Origin: Actinomyces weissii | GTDB lineage: Bacteria > Actinomycetota > Actinomycetes > Actinomycetales > Actinomycetaceae | Length of the DNA stretch: 64,000 bases | Reading direction: 5' to 3' | Assembly (NCBI RefSeq): GCF_016598775.1 | Contig: NZ_CP066802.1 | Location: 1,984,001-2,048,000, forward strand | Shown here: piece by piece, positions 34,135-42,827 of the stretch | Layout of the letters: each line of letters starts with the position of its first letter | How positions within the stretch are numbered: position 1 is the first letter of the stretch | Translations under genes and position numbers: made by a program | Notes under the pieces: model-generated | What the model was told of the DNA's origin: nothing | The model's input: the letters and a program-made list of their open reading frames with translations, nothing else | Database searches by the model: none

Positions 34135-36282
34135 CTAGCCGCAGGCGGTGATCCGCCACAGGGCGGCGGTGCCCCCGCCAGAGTCCGCCGAGCCAACCAG
34201 CTCCAGGTGCTCGCGGGGCACCTCCTCCAGGTGCGGCCCCCAAAGGGGCTGGCGGCCGCCCCCCGTGGCGCCGTCGGCGGGGGCGTCGTCGGAGTAGTAG
34301 TAGGCCACGCCCCGCCGTCGCAGTACCTCACAGACCTGCGGGTTGCTACCCAGCTCGTGCAGGTGCTCCCCCAGCCAGGCCAGCTCCTCGCTCCAGGGCA
34401 CCAGCCGGGAGGGGTAGACCACCCGTACCCCGGCCACGCTCCAAAGGTAGGCGCTGCCGTTGGAGGGGTTGCCCACCACGACGGCGTCCTCAGGCAGCAG
34501 CCCTGGGGCGCGCCGGAGAAGCGCCAGCTCGTCGGCCGAGAGCATGGTGCCGTAGGAGATCCGCTGCGGGTCGTGGACGGCGGCCACCACCTCCTGGCGC
34601 AGGCCCCAGCGCCAGGCGGGCGCTAGCACCAGGGACAGCACCAGCAGCACCAGGGGCAGGCGCCCGGGCGGGGTGGTCAAAGCCGCACGCCAGCCAGGCA
34701 CCCCCTGCCAGCGCCGGGCCAGCTCCTGGGCCCCCAGCACCGCCAGCACCAGCAGGCCGATGCTCACCAGCACCATCAGGCGCGCCCGCTGGGTGTACCA
34801 GGGACCCGCCAGCACCCGCAGCGGCCACTGGGTCCCGGCAGCCAGGAGCAGCAGCACCAGGGCCAGCCCCGTGCCCACCGCCCAGCGGCGCAGCACCGCG
34901 CAGGCGCGCCAGCCAGCCCCCACCGCCCCGGCCGCCAGCAGGAACACCAGGGCATTGCCGGGCACGTAAGGGGTGAAGGTGGCCAGCAGCGGGTGGTCCG
35001 CGACCACCGCGTAGAGGGTCTCCGGGATGTTCCCCGGCGGGCGCTCGTAGCCAAAGACCGAGGCCAGGGAGTCCCGCATGAGCCAGGCGCCCGCCGCGAG
35101 CAGCACCAGCCCCCCAGCTGCCAGGCCACCGAGCACCAGCCGCCCCCGCCCGCCTCGGCACCACAGGCGACCCACCGGGGCGGTCAGGGCCGCCAGCACC
35201 AGCGGCCCGGCCAGGACCAGCAGGTTGAAGGCCCCGGTACCGTGCGCCCCCACGACCCCCAGGGCAGCCAGGCCCAGCAGCCCCAGCGCCCGGCTGCGCC
35301 CCCGCAGCCCCAAGGTCCCCGGGCGGCAGGCCAGCTGCACCAGCGCCAGGCAGCCGGGCAGCAGGCACACGGACAGGGCGTAGGGCCAGACGCTGGTGAG
35401 CAGCAGCAGCACCGAGACCACCGAGCCCGACAACGCCACGCCCAGAGCCAGCCAAAGGCCGTCAGCCTGGGCCCAGGCCGGGTCCGCGCCGTCACGGTCG
35501 GCCAGCACCTCCCGGAGCAGGGCGGCCATCCCCAACGGCCAGACCAGCGCCGCCAGCACCAGCACCAGCACGTTCGCACCCGCCACCACGCTGCCGGGCA
35601 GCAGGGCCGCCAGAGCGTGCCACAGGCTCGGGTAGTAGAAGCGGTCCCCGTCGTACATGGGGGCGGTGGCCCCAAAGGGGCTGGCGTCGCCTTCGGCCCG
35701 GATGAAGGCGGTGACCGACAGGTGGTAGACGGCGTCGGAGGCCTGCAGCGGCGAGTCCAGGGAGCCGGTGGCCCGCAGCACGGGCAGGCCCGTGAGGCTG
35801 ACCGCGAGCGCCAGCGCCCCTCCCACCAGCAGGCGCCCAGCCCGGGTCAGGGGCTCTGGCTGGAGGCTGGGCGCCTCCGGCGGCGCGGGCAGGAGGCGGG
35901 TGGCCAGCCCCAGCAGCACCGCCAGCCCCCACAGCCAGCCGAAGGGCCCTGTGAGCAGCTGGGCACGCTCCCAGGCCCACCCCAGCGGCGGCGCCAGCAG
36001 GGTCGCCAGGGTCACCAGCCCGCCGGTGAACGCTGGCGCGGCCCCGGCGGCGGTCAGACCACGCAGCCCCCAGGCCTGGGCCACCAACCAGCCGGGCAGC
36101 AGCAGGCCCACCACCGCGGCCACCGTCACCGGGACCGTCGCCCACCAGGAGCTCTCCGGGGCGCCTCCGGCCCCCAGGACCAGCGCCAGCAGCGCCACCC
36201 CGGCAGCCGGGGCGATCACGGCGCGGGCGAACAGGGGCCCCAGGGCCCGCAGCGCCTCGGTGGGCCACAGACGTGAGGTCAT
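34135..36282 (-). CDS. DUF6541-like multi-TM protein, putative GT-C glycosyltransferase
   Basis: A 715-residue membrane protein with about fourteen hydrophobic helices in the first 560 residues and a C-terminal soluble portion (about 590-715, with ADELALLRRAPGLLPEDAVVVGNPSNGSAYLW). It resembles the DUF6541 family of actinobacteria, often annotated as a probable GT-C enzyme of cell-envelope glycan assembly. SLDSPLQASDAVYHLSVTAFI carries an acidic residue in the first long extracytoplasmic loop. The ATG at 36282 has AAGGAG nine bases upstream; in-frame sequence further upstream runs antisense through the GT2 gene and is excluded. Divergent from the GT2 gene at 36454. Substrate unknown. Confidence 0.72.
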   Translation of the reverse strand: MTSRLWPTEALRALGPLFARAVIAPAAGVALLALVLGAGGAPESSWWATVPVTVAAVVGLLLPGWLVAQAWGLRGLTAAGAAPAFTGGLVTLATLLAPPLGWAWERAQLLTGPFGWLWGLAVLLGLATRLLPAPPEAPSLQPEPLTRAGRLLVGGALALAVSLTGLPVLRATGSLDSPLQASDAVYHLSVTAFIRAEGDASPFGATAPMYDGDRFYYPSLWHALAALLPGSVVAGANVLVLVLAALVWPLGMAALLREVLADRDGADPAWAQADGLWLALGVALSGSVVSVLLLLTSVWPYALSVCLLPGCLALVQLACRPGTLGLRGRSRALGLLGLAALGVVGAHGTGAFNLLVLAGPLVLAALTAPVGRLWCRGGRGRLVLGGLAAGGLVLLAAGAWLMRDSLASVFGYERPPGNIPETLYAVVADHPLLATFTPYVPGNALVFLLAAGAVGAGWRACAVLRRWAVGTGLALVLLLLAAGTQWPLRVLAGPWYTQRARLMVLVSIGLLVLAVLGAQELARRWQGVPGWRAALTTPPGRLPLVLLVLSLVLAPAWRWGLRQEVVAAVHDPQRISYGTMLSADELALLRRAPGLLPEDAVVVGNPSNGSAYLWSVAGVRVVYPSRLVPWSEELAWLGEHLHELGSNPQVCEVLRRRGVAYYYSDDAPADGATGGGRQPLWGPHLEEVPREHLELVGSADSGGGTAALWRITACG

Positions 36283-36453
36283 GCGCGCAGGCTCCTTGCT
36301 CGGTCGGCTTGCTCGGTCAGGCTCAGGGCAGGCACCGGCCGGGAGCCGCAGCGGGCGGGGGCGCGGGCAGCCTGCCGCGGACGCCGTCATGATATGCGGT
36401 GGTGCCGACACCCCGGCGGGGGCCGTGTGGAGGCGCTGTGCGACAATGCCCAG

Positions 36454-37173
36454 GTGGCTCACCACTCTGACGCTCCCTTGGCGCAGGCCCCGACGTCGGC
36501 CCCGCCACTGGATGACGCCTGGCCGGTCATCCCCCTGTTCAACGAAGGGCCGGTGATCCGTAAGGTCGTGGAGTCCGTACGGCAGGTCTTCCCACACGTG
36601 GTAGTGGTGGACGACGGCTCCCAGGACGACTCTGTGCAGCAGGCCCGCCTGGCCGGGGCCACGGTGCTGCGCCACCCCATCAACCTGGGGCAGGGAGCGG
36701 CCCTGCAGACAGGTTTCCAGTACCTGCTGGAGCGCACTGACGCCCGCTACGCGGTCACCTTCGACGCTGACGGGCAGCACAGAGTCCAGGACGCCGCCGC
36801 CATGGTGCAGGCTGCCCGCAGCGAGGACCTGGGCTTCGTGCTGGGCTCCCGCTTCCTGGACGGCAGCACCAAGGTCAGCCTGGCGAAGCGGGCGGTGCTG
36901 GGTGCGGCTACCTGGGTGTCCTCCCGCAGCACGGGTATGCGTCTCACCGACGCGCACAACGGCCTGCGGGTACTACGCCGGGACGCCATGGCCCGGCTGG
37001 AGCTGAGCCAGAACCGGATGGCCCACGCCTCCGAGATCATCAACCAGCTGGCGCGTACCGGGCTGCCGTGGCGGGAGCACCCAGTCCAGATCGCGTATAC
37101 GGACTACTCCAAGGCCAAGGGGCAGTCCCTGTGGAACTCGGTGAACATCCTGGTGGACCTGGTCTTCTCCTGA
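36454..37173 (+). CDS. GT2 family glycosyltransferase, DPM1-like
   Basis: A 239-residue GT-A domain without membrane helices. VIPLFNEGPVIRKVVESV, VVVVDDGSQDDSVQQA, NLGQGAALQTGFQYLL and FDADGQH (metal-binding) are typical of polyprenyl-phosphate mannose/glucose synthases. It is probably the catalytic partner of the following DUF2304 membrane protein, a pairing common in bacterial genomes. The start is the GTG at 36454, six bases after GACAAT; a longer in-frame ATG start at 36394 lacks support. The last residues (NSVNILVDLVFS) also match that family. Sugar unknown. Confidence 0.87.
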   Translation: MAHHSDAPLAQAPTSAPPLDDAWPVIPLFNEGPVIRKVVESVRQVFPHVVVVDDGSQDDSVQQARLAGATVLRHPINLGQGAALQTGFQYLLERTDARYAVTFDADGQHRVQDAAAMVQAARSEDLGFVLGSRFLDGSTKVSLAKRAVLGAATWVSSRSTGMRLTDAHNGLRVLRRDAMARLELSQNRMAHASEIINQLARTGLPWREHPVQIAYTDYSKAKGQSLWNSVNILVDLVFS

Positions 37174-37211
37174 CCGGGCAGACAGTCCACATGCTTTGAG
37201 AGGAGGCCACC

Positions 37212-37595
37212 TTGGGCCCACAGATCGTCATCCAGACCATCCTGATAACCGCCGTCTGCCTGGTGGGCTGGATGCTTCTGCGCTCCCCCGGCGGGGACCG
37301 CCACCTGGCAGGACGGCGCCTGGTGACCCTGGCCTTCGTGGTCTTCGCCGTCGTGACCATTATCTTCCCCAGCCTGACCGGCCACCTGGCGCACCTGGTG
37401 GGGGTGGGCCGGGGCACGGACCTGCTGCTCTACGCCCTGGTGGTGGCCTTCCTGGTGCAGATGCTCTCCTCCTTCCGGCGCAACGCCGCCCTGGAGCGGC
37501 AGCTGACGCGCCTGGCCCGGCGGGTGGCCCTGGACGGCGCTCCGGCTCCAGCCGAGCCCCCCACCGAGCGGGGTCCGAGGTCCGGTGACGCGTAG
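37212..37595 (+). CDS. DUF2304 domain membrane protein
   Basis: A 127-residue protein with three hydrophobic segments and a short cytoplasmic tail: VIQTILITAVCLVGWMLL, LVTLAFVVFAVVTIIFPSLT and GTDLLLYALVVAFLVQML. The pattern, including IIFPSLTGHLAHLVGVGRGTDLLLY, is DUF2304 (PF10066). The start is a TTG at 37212, five bases after AGGAGG. It follows the GT2 gene by 38 bases. DUF2304 proteins usually anchor or help a partner GT2, so these two likely form one enzyme. Confidence 0.85.
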   Translation: MGPQIVIQTILITAVCLVGWMLLRSPGGDRHLAGRRLVTLAFVVFAVVTIIFPSLTGHLAHLVGVGRGTDLLLYALVVAFLVQMLSSFRRNAALERQLTRLARRVALDGAPAPAEPPTERGPRSGDA

Positions 37596-37668
37596 GCCGG
37601 GTAGGTGGAGGCAGCAGCAGCGAGGCCTGACTTGCACCGGCGATCCTGAGCCCCGCCCGCAGGCAGAC

Positions 37669-38577
37669 TCAACTCTTCCTGGGCTTCTGGGACCGCCGCA
37701 CCTCCGCCTGCTCCCGCACCCGTAGCCCGGCGTCCACCGCCCAGCGCGCGGGCGCCTGCCACCAGGCCGGGTAGGCGCGGTGGAAGTAGCGGCGGGCCGA
37801 GGCGTGGTGGGCCCGGATCATCCGCTCCGGGCGGGCCTTCCAGCTGGCGCCCTGCTCATGGACGACGACGGCCTGGGGCACCTGCAGGTTCAGGCGCCCT
37901 AAGGCTGTTACCCGGGCCCCCAGGTCGGTGTCCTCAAAGAACATGAAGTAGCCGTCGTCAAAGCCGCCCAGCGCGCGCCAGACCTCTGCGGGCAGCAGCA
38001 GGCAGGCCCCCGAGAGCCAGCCCACGGCGTGCACGGTGTCCTGGTTGAGGCCGTGGTAGGCCTTGGAGAAGGGGTTGCCGGGCCACACGCGCCCCAGCAC
38101 CGCGTGCCCCGCCCCCTTGAACAGGGAAGGTAGCTGCCGCCCCGAGGGGTACACGCTGCCGTCCGTGTTGAGGATCCGGGGCCCCAGGCAGCCAGCCTCC
38201 GGGTGGGCCAGCGCGGTGTCTATCAGCACGTCCAGGCTGCCGGGGCGCCACACCAGGTCCGGGTTGGCCACCACCAGCCAGTCCTCCGTCAGGTCTGCGG
38301 CACCGCGGTTCGCTCCGCCGCCGTAGCCGTGGTTGTGCCCGTCGCGCACCACCTGCGCGCCGTGCCGGGCGGCCAGCGCGTCAACCAGCTCGTGCTGCTG
38401 CCCGTTGTCCGCGATGACCACGTGCAGCGGCCGGGTGGTGGCCTGCTCCAGCGAGTCCAGGAAGTGCGCCAGCTCCTCACCCGGGTTGTAGGCGACGGTG
38501 ACGACGCGGACAGGCGCGTCTGTGCCCTTCGTCCCGGGCACGCCTGCGGTTCCCTGCGGTCGTGATACTTGCCCCAC
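37669..38577 (-). CDS. wbbL: rhamnosyltransferase, WbbL-like GT2
   Basis: A 302-residue GT2 enzyme resembling WbbL, which adds L-rhamnose from dTDP-rhamnose to lipid-PP-GlcNAc, priming the linker between peptidoglycan and the surface polymer. VRVVTVAYNPGEELAHFLDSL, VVIADNGQQ, NHGYGGGANRG and VVANPDLVW fit the GT2 core, and GGFDDGYFMFFEDTDLGARV is the catalytic region. The GTG at 38577 is favoured because TAGGCT lies seven bases upstream. It is divergent from the first LCP gene, as in mycobacterial wbbL/cpsA neighbourhoods. This gives a rationale for the dTDP-rhamnose genes, alongside the rhamnan genes. Confidence 0.85.
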   Translation of the reverse strand: MGQVSRPQGTAGVPGTKGTDAPVRVVTVAYNPGEELAHFLDSLEQATTRPLHVVIADNGQQHELVDALAARHGAQVVRDGHNHGYGGGANRGAADLTEDWLVVANPDLVWRPGSLDVLIDTALAHPEAGCLGPRILNTDGSVYPSGRQLPSLFKGAGHAVLGRVWPGNPFSKAYHGLNQDTVHAVGWLSGACLLLPAEVWRALGGFDDGYFMFFEDTDLGARVTALGRLNLQVPQAVVVHEQGASWKARPERMIRAHHASARRYFHRAYPAWWQAPARWAVDAGLRVREQAEVRRSQKPRKS

Positions 38578-38584
38578 GCGCAAA

Positions 38585-38590
38585 AGCCTA
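38585..38590 (-). promoter_or_regulatory. -10 box, leaderless wbbL
   Basis: TAGGCT on the minus strand, seven bases before the GTG at 38577, with no Shine-Dalgarno. Confidence 0.55.
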
Positions 38591-38630
38591 GCCGAGGCAG
38601 AGCCCACACCCGGGGTACGACAGTCCTGGT

Positions 38631-38636
38631 TATGAT
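38631..38636 (+). promoter_or_regulatory. -10 box at the first LCP gene
   Basis: TATGAT at 38631-38636 is seven bases before GTG 38644 and overlaps the ATG at 38632. If it is the true -10, translation begins at 38644. Confidence 0.5.
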
Positions 38637-39894
38637 CGAGCACGTGCCAGCACCTAGGAACCGGCGCTACCGCCACGCAGACCGTGACCCGCGTACCTCC
38701 CTGCCGAGACGGATCGGGTTGGCCGCGCTAGCCGTAGTGCTCTTCCTGACCTCCGGGGCCGCATTCGCGCTGCACGACCTGCAGTCCAAGGTCCGTACCG
38801 TGGACCTGGCCGCGCTGCTCGGCTCAGAGAGGGCCGACAACGGCTCCAAGGACGCCTACAAGGGGCAGGCAGTCAACATCCTGGTGCTGGGCTCGGACAC
38901 CCGGGCCGGCAGCAACAACGTGGACGGCTCCCAGGGCTCTGAGGAGGTCGCGGTGGCCCGCTCGGACACCGCGATGGTCATGCACCTGTCCGCCGACCGC
39001 AGCCGCGTGGACGTCGTCTCGATCCCCCGCGACACCCTGGTGTCGATCCCCAGCTGCACCCTGCGGGACAAGACGAGCTCCGCCCCGCAGGACGACACCA
39101 TGTTCAACCAGGCCTTCGCCACCGGCGCGGGCACCGGCACGGACACCACGGCGATCGGCCTGGGTGCCGCCTGCGCCATCAAGACGGTCGAGGCCATGAG
39201 CGGCATCGTCATCCACGAGTTCGTGGTGGTGGACTTCTCCGGCCTGGAGCGCATGGTGGACGCCCTGGACGGCGTCGGCGTCTACGTCACCGAGGAGATC
39301 GACGACCCGCACTACACGGGCGCCCAGTTCTCCGTGGGCTGCCACCACATGTCAGGGGCGGAGGCGCTGCAGTACGCGCGCGTGCGCCACGGCGTCAGCA
39401 ACGGCTCTGACACGAGCCGGATCGGGCGCCAGCAGAACCTCATGGGGGCGATGATCCGTGCCGCCGTCTCCAAGAACCTGCTGACCAACCTGGACGACCT
39501 GTACTCCTTCGCCTCCGCCGGGCTGAGCACCCTGACCGTCTCCAAGGGCATCGGCTCCCTGAGCACCCTGGCGGGACTGGCCAAGAGCGTCTCCGACGTC
39601 GGCATGGACAAGATCAACTTCATCGCCCTGCCCACCACCGAGGCCCCCTGGGACCCCAACCGGCTGGTGCCTACCCAGGACGCCAACCGCGTGTGGAAGG
39701 CCCTCAAGAAGGACGAGCCGGTCCCTTCCTCCACCGTGTCTGCCCAGGGTGACGGGACGGTAAACACCCCCACCCCCGAGGACAGCACCGCTCCCCAGGC
39801 CACGGAGGAGCCGGAGGCCACCCAGGTACCTGAGAACCAGGACCAGGCCCCCGCGCCGGCCACCGAGCCCAACCCGGCGGCCCAGTGCAAGTGA
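38632..39894 (+). CDS. LytR-CpsA-Psr (LCP) family protein
   Basis: Membrane-anchored ligase that moves undecaprenyl-linked polymers to peptidoglycan. The 420-residue protein has a short basic cytoplasmic start, one membrane helix (IGLAALAVVLFLTSGAAFAL), an LCP domain from about 78 (VNILVLGSDTRAG, RSDTAMVMHLSADR, VVSIPRDTLVSIP) and a Pro/Thr/Glu-rich tail. The Arg and Asp residues of these motifs bind the pyrophosphate head group. The start may be the ATG at 38632 or, if TATGAT is the -10 box, the GTG at 38644. It lies beside a second LCP gene 13 bases downstream. Confidence 0.9.
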   Translation: MIEHVPAPRNRRYRHADRDPRTSLPRRIGLAALAVVLFLTSGAAFALHDLQSKVRTVDLAALLGSERADNGSKDAYKGQAVNILVLGSDTRAGSNNVDGSQGSEEVAVARSDTAMVMHLSADRSRVDVVSIPRDTLVSIPSCTLRDKTSSAPQDDTMFNQAFATGAGTGTDTTAIGLGAACAIKTVEAMSGIVIHEFVVVDFSGLERMVDALDGVGVYVTEEIDDPHYTGAQFSVGCHHMSGAEALQYARVRHGVSNGSDTSRIGRQQNLMGAMIRAAVSKNLLTNLDDLYSFASAGLSTLTVSKGIGSLSTLAGLAKSVSDVGMDKINFIALPTTEAPWDPNRLVPTQDANRVWKALKKDEPVPSSTVSAQGDGTVNTPTPEDSTAPQATEEPEATQVPENQDQAPAPATEPNPAAQCK

Positions 39895-39907
39895 GCGCCC
39901 CACGCCT

Positions 39908-41328
39908 ATGAGCGGACTCGAAGACCCCCAGGGCCTGCCTCCTAGGCAGCGGTCGCACCGACGCCAGGACTCCCCCGCCCTAGGCGAGACGACTGGCGCC
40001 CCCAGGCCCGGCCCGCAGCAGGGAGCCCGCCCCAGCCGTGCCCCCAGGCAGGGTGCCAGCGGTGGACCGCAGCTGCCGGTGCGCCGGGCACTGCGCGACC
40101 CCGCCGCCCCGGCTGGCCCGCAGGTGCGCCAGGGCTCCGGCATCAGGTCCCTGGGCAGCGTGGCACCGGAACCGTACGGCGCAGACCTGGATGAGCCCCA
40201 GCGCACCTCCGTGCTGCCTGCATCCCCACCCGCGACCCAGGCCTGGCCGGCTGGTCAACCGCGGACCCTGCCGCCGCAGCCCCACCCTGCCCCCGGCCCC
40301 CGGGGGTACACAGAGCCCGCCCGCCGTAGCCTCCCCCCGCAGGAGCCCCGTCCGGCGTCTGCGCGCCCCACCCGCAGGCGCAGGCGCCACCCCGTGCGGC
40401 GGGCCCTGCTCCTGGCCCTGGTGGTGCTGCTGGTGCTGGCCACCGCCCGGGCGGCCCTGCTGTGGCAGCAGGTCAACTCCTCCCTGAACCGGGTGGACGT
40501 GCTCTCCGGGGCCCCTGGCACCCCTGGGGACACCTGGCTGATCGTGGGCTCCGACTCCCGGGCCGACGGCTCCCTGGACGACGGCACCGAGGGTGCCCGC
40601 GCCGACTCGATCATGCTGCTGCACAAGGCCCCTAACGGCACCGCCGCACTGGTCTCCCTGCCCCGCGACACCTATGTGGAGGTCCCTGGGCACGGCGGCG
40701 ACAAGATCAACTCCGCCTACTCCTACGGGGGCGGGGCGCTGCTGGTGGAGACGGTTGAGGAGCTTAGCGGCCTAACCGTGGACCACTACACCGAGGTCGG
40801 CATGGCCGGGGTGCAGGAGATCGTCGACGCCGTCGGCGGGGTGGAGCTGTGCCTGGACTACGACGTCGAGGACCAGGACTCCGGGCTGGTGTGGGACACC
40901 GCCCAGGGCGAGTGCCAGCAGGTGGACGGCACCAAGGCCCTGGCCTACTCCCGTATGCGCAAGTCCGACCCCAGCGGGGACATCGGGCGGGCCAGCCGCC
41001 AGCGCAGCGTCATCTCCAAGCTGGTGCGTAAGGCCGCCTCCCCCGGCGTCCTGGCCTCCCCATCCGGGCAGGACTCCCTGGTCGAGGCGGGCACGGGGCC
41101 CTGACCGTGGACGAGGACGCCGGGGTGGTGTCCCTGACCCAGATGCTCCTGGCCTTCCGCTCCTCCTCCAGCAAGGAGCTCAGCGGTGCGCCACCTATCG
41201 AGTCACTGGACTTTGAGCCTGGGGGCATCGGTTCGGCCGTGCTGCTGGAGGACACCACCGCACCGGAGTTCTTTGCCAAGCTGCGCCAGGGCACCCTCAC
41301 CAAGGAGGACTTCCAGCAGCAGCCCTGA
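39908..41328 (+). pseudogene. LCP family protein with a frameshift
   Basis: A second LCP protein. The first frame (39908-41101) encodes about 398 residues: a long Pro/Gln/Arg-rich cytoplasmic region, one helix (ALLLALVVLLVLATARAALL) and most of the LCP domain (WLIVGSDSRADG, ARADSIMLLHKA, LVSLPRDTYVEVPG, INSAYSYGGGALL). It stops at TGA 41102-41104 just after GGGG at 41095-41098. In the adjacent frame from 41107 the next 73 residues (DEDAGVVSLTQMLLAF and SLDFEPGGIGSAVLLED) are the expected LCP C-terminus. Adding one G restores a continuous protein. It may be a sequencing error, a true null allele or a slippage site. Confidence 0.82.
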
Positions 41329-41354
41329 GGAGCCCGCCGCCGGGGCGGGTGCAT

Positions 41355-41480
41355 TCTGTCACTGGTGGAGGCCTAGAACACCTCCCTGCTGCTAAGCCTG
41401 AGCAGTTTTCGGCTTGATTACGCGGTAGTTGAAGGATCGGCGGTCCGCTCGGGAGCTCCTGGTCCTCCACCAGTGACAGA
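41355..41480. mobile_element. MITE-like element with 17-bp inverted repeats
   Basis: TCTGTCACTGGTGGAGG at 41355-41371 and CCTCCACCAGTGACAGA at 41464-41480 are perfect 17-base inverted repeats bounding 92 bases. The interior encodes no protein. On the minus strand a short frame from the inner edge of the right arm (ending KPKTAQA, then TAG) could be the C-terminus of a transposase, which would make this an internally deleted insertion sequence. Confidence 0.6.
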
Positions 41481-41587
41481 CCACCACCCAGCCCACCCCG
41501 CGCCTGCGTGGGATCGCCCTCCCAGCACCCCTCCACGACGCTCAACAGGTATCACCGCCCACTTCTGCGCGGGATCGCCACACAGCA

Positions 41588-41630
41588 GACGGCGGCGGCC
41601 CCTCCTGTACCGGAGCGAGCCGCCGCCGTC
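41588..41630. terminator. GC-rich hairpin after galE
   Basis: GACGGCGGCGGC at 41588-41599 pairs perfectly with GCCGCCGCCGTC at 41619-41630 across a 19-base loop, 25 bases past the galE stop on the minus strand. Confidence 0.5.
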
Positions 41631-41655
41631 GTCGCTGTGCAGTGGCAGTGACCGC

Positions 41656-42645
41656 CTAGGCGAGGTGCGGGCGGGCCGGGTCCGCCTGCCAGGAGGCGAA
41701 GGAGGAGGAGACGATGTCGTCCAGGTCGTACTGCGCCTGCCAGCCCAGCACCCGCCCGATGCGGGAGGCGTCACCGATCAGCTGCGGCGGGTCACCGGCG
41801 CGGCGGGGCAGCTCCTCCGGCTCCACGTCCAGGCCGGTGGCGGCGATGACCTTGGAGACCACCTCGCGCACCGAGGAGCCCTGGCCCGTGCCCACGTTGA
41901 AGACGTGCTCCTCCATGTCGCGGCCACCAGCCAGGTAGTCCAGGGCGGCGATATGCGCCACGGCCAGGTCCTTGACGTGGATGTAGTCCCTGATGCAGGT
42001 CCCGTCCGGGGTGGGGTAGTCAGTGCCGAAGATCTTGGGGGTGTCACCCTTGGCCAGGCGGTCCAGGACCATAGGGATCAGGTTCAGGGTGGCCATGTCC
42101 CCCAGGTCGTCCCAGCCGGAGCCCGCCACGTTGAAGTAGCGCAGCCCCGCCCAGCGCAGGCCCCAGGCCCGCTCGCAGTCCGCCATCATCCACTCGCCGA
42201 TCAGCTTGGTCTCCCCGTAGGGGTTGATGGGGCGGCAGTCGATGTCCTCCTGGACCACCTCCACCGGCGGCATGCCGTAGACCGCGGCGGAGGAGGAGAA
42301 GATCATCTGCTTGACCCCCGCCTGCTCCATGGCCGCCAGCATGTTGGCCAGGCCACCCACGTTCTGCTGGTAGTACCAGGCGGGGCGCTCCACCGACTCC
42401 CCCACCTGCTTGCGCGCCGCGAAGTGGATGACCGCCGTCACCCCGTGCTGCTCCATAGCCCCGGCCAGGGTGCTGGCAGCCTCGCCCGTGGCCACGTCCA
42501 GCTCCACCAGCGTGGCCCCCTCCACCCGGCTCGGTGAGCCGTAGGAGAAGTCGTCAACCACTACGACCTGCTCCCCACGCTCCAGCAGCAGACGGACCAC
42601 GTGCGCGCCGATGTACCCAGCGCCTCCAGCAACAAGAATGCTCAT
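41656..42645 (-). CDS. galE: UDP-glucose 4-epimerase
   Basis: Interconverts UDP-glucose and UDP-galactose and supplies UDP-galactose for glycans. The 329-residue protein has ILVAGGAGYIGAHVV (NAD motif), HFAARKQVGESVERPAWYY, Ser of FSSSAAVYG and YxxxK in YGETKLIGEW. LRYFNVAGS and RDYIHVKDLAVAHI are further GalE hallmarks. The ATG at 42645 follows TAGTAT by six bases, so the mRNA appears leaderless. It is monocistronic, with a GC-rich hairpin after the stop. Confidence 0.95.
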   Translation of the reverse strand: MSILVAGGAGYIGAHVVRLLLERGEQVVVVDDFSYGSPSRVEGATLVELDVATGEAASTLAGAMEQHGVTAVIHFAARKQVGESVERPAWYYQQNVGGLANMLAAMEQAGVKQMIFSSSAAVYGMPPVEVVQEDIDCRPINPYGETKLIGEWMMADCERAWGLRWAGLRYFNVAGSGWDDLGDMATLNLIPMVLDRLAKGDTPKIFGTDYPTPDGTCIRDYIHVKDLAVAHIAALDYLAGGRDMEEHVFNVGTGQGSSVREVVSKVIAATGLDVEPEELPRRAGDPPQLIGDASRIGRVLGWQAQYDLDDIVSSSFASWQADPARPHLA

Positions 42646-42651
42646 GCCCTA

Positions 42652-42657
42652 ATACTA
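42652..42657 (-). promoter_or_regulatory. -10 box, leaderless galE
   Basis: TAGTAT on the minus strand, six bases before the ATG at 42645. TTGTTC lies 18 bases upstream as a possible -35 box. Confidence 0.65.
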
Positions 42658-42815
42658 CCTTTCGCTACCAGATCCGAACAATAACGAACTTGGTTCTCGT
42701 GCCCCGCCCCCACCACCCGCAGCTCCCGAGCCCCCTGCTATACGTCGACGACGCCCGCCCCCGCAGCGCCACCCCGCGGCCGCCGGTACGCCCACCCCTC
42801 CAGGCTACCTAGCCG

Positions 42816-42821
42816 TAGGCT
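42816..42821 (+). promoter_or_regulatory. -10 box, leaderless GT-C gene
   Basis: TAGGCT six bases before the GTG at 42828. Confidence 0.6.
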
Positions 42822-42827
42822 GGACCG

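Noticed and set aside
36283..36957. 225-codon N-terminal extension of the DUF6541 gene
   Set aside because: It runs antisense through the GT2 gene; the ATG at 36282 has a good Shine-Dalgarno sequence.
41107..41328. Separate small gene of 73 codons
   Set aside because: Its sequence is the expected C-terminus of the LCP protein, so it belongs to the frameshifted gene.
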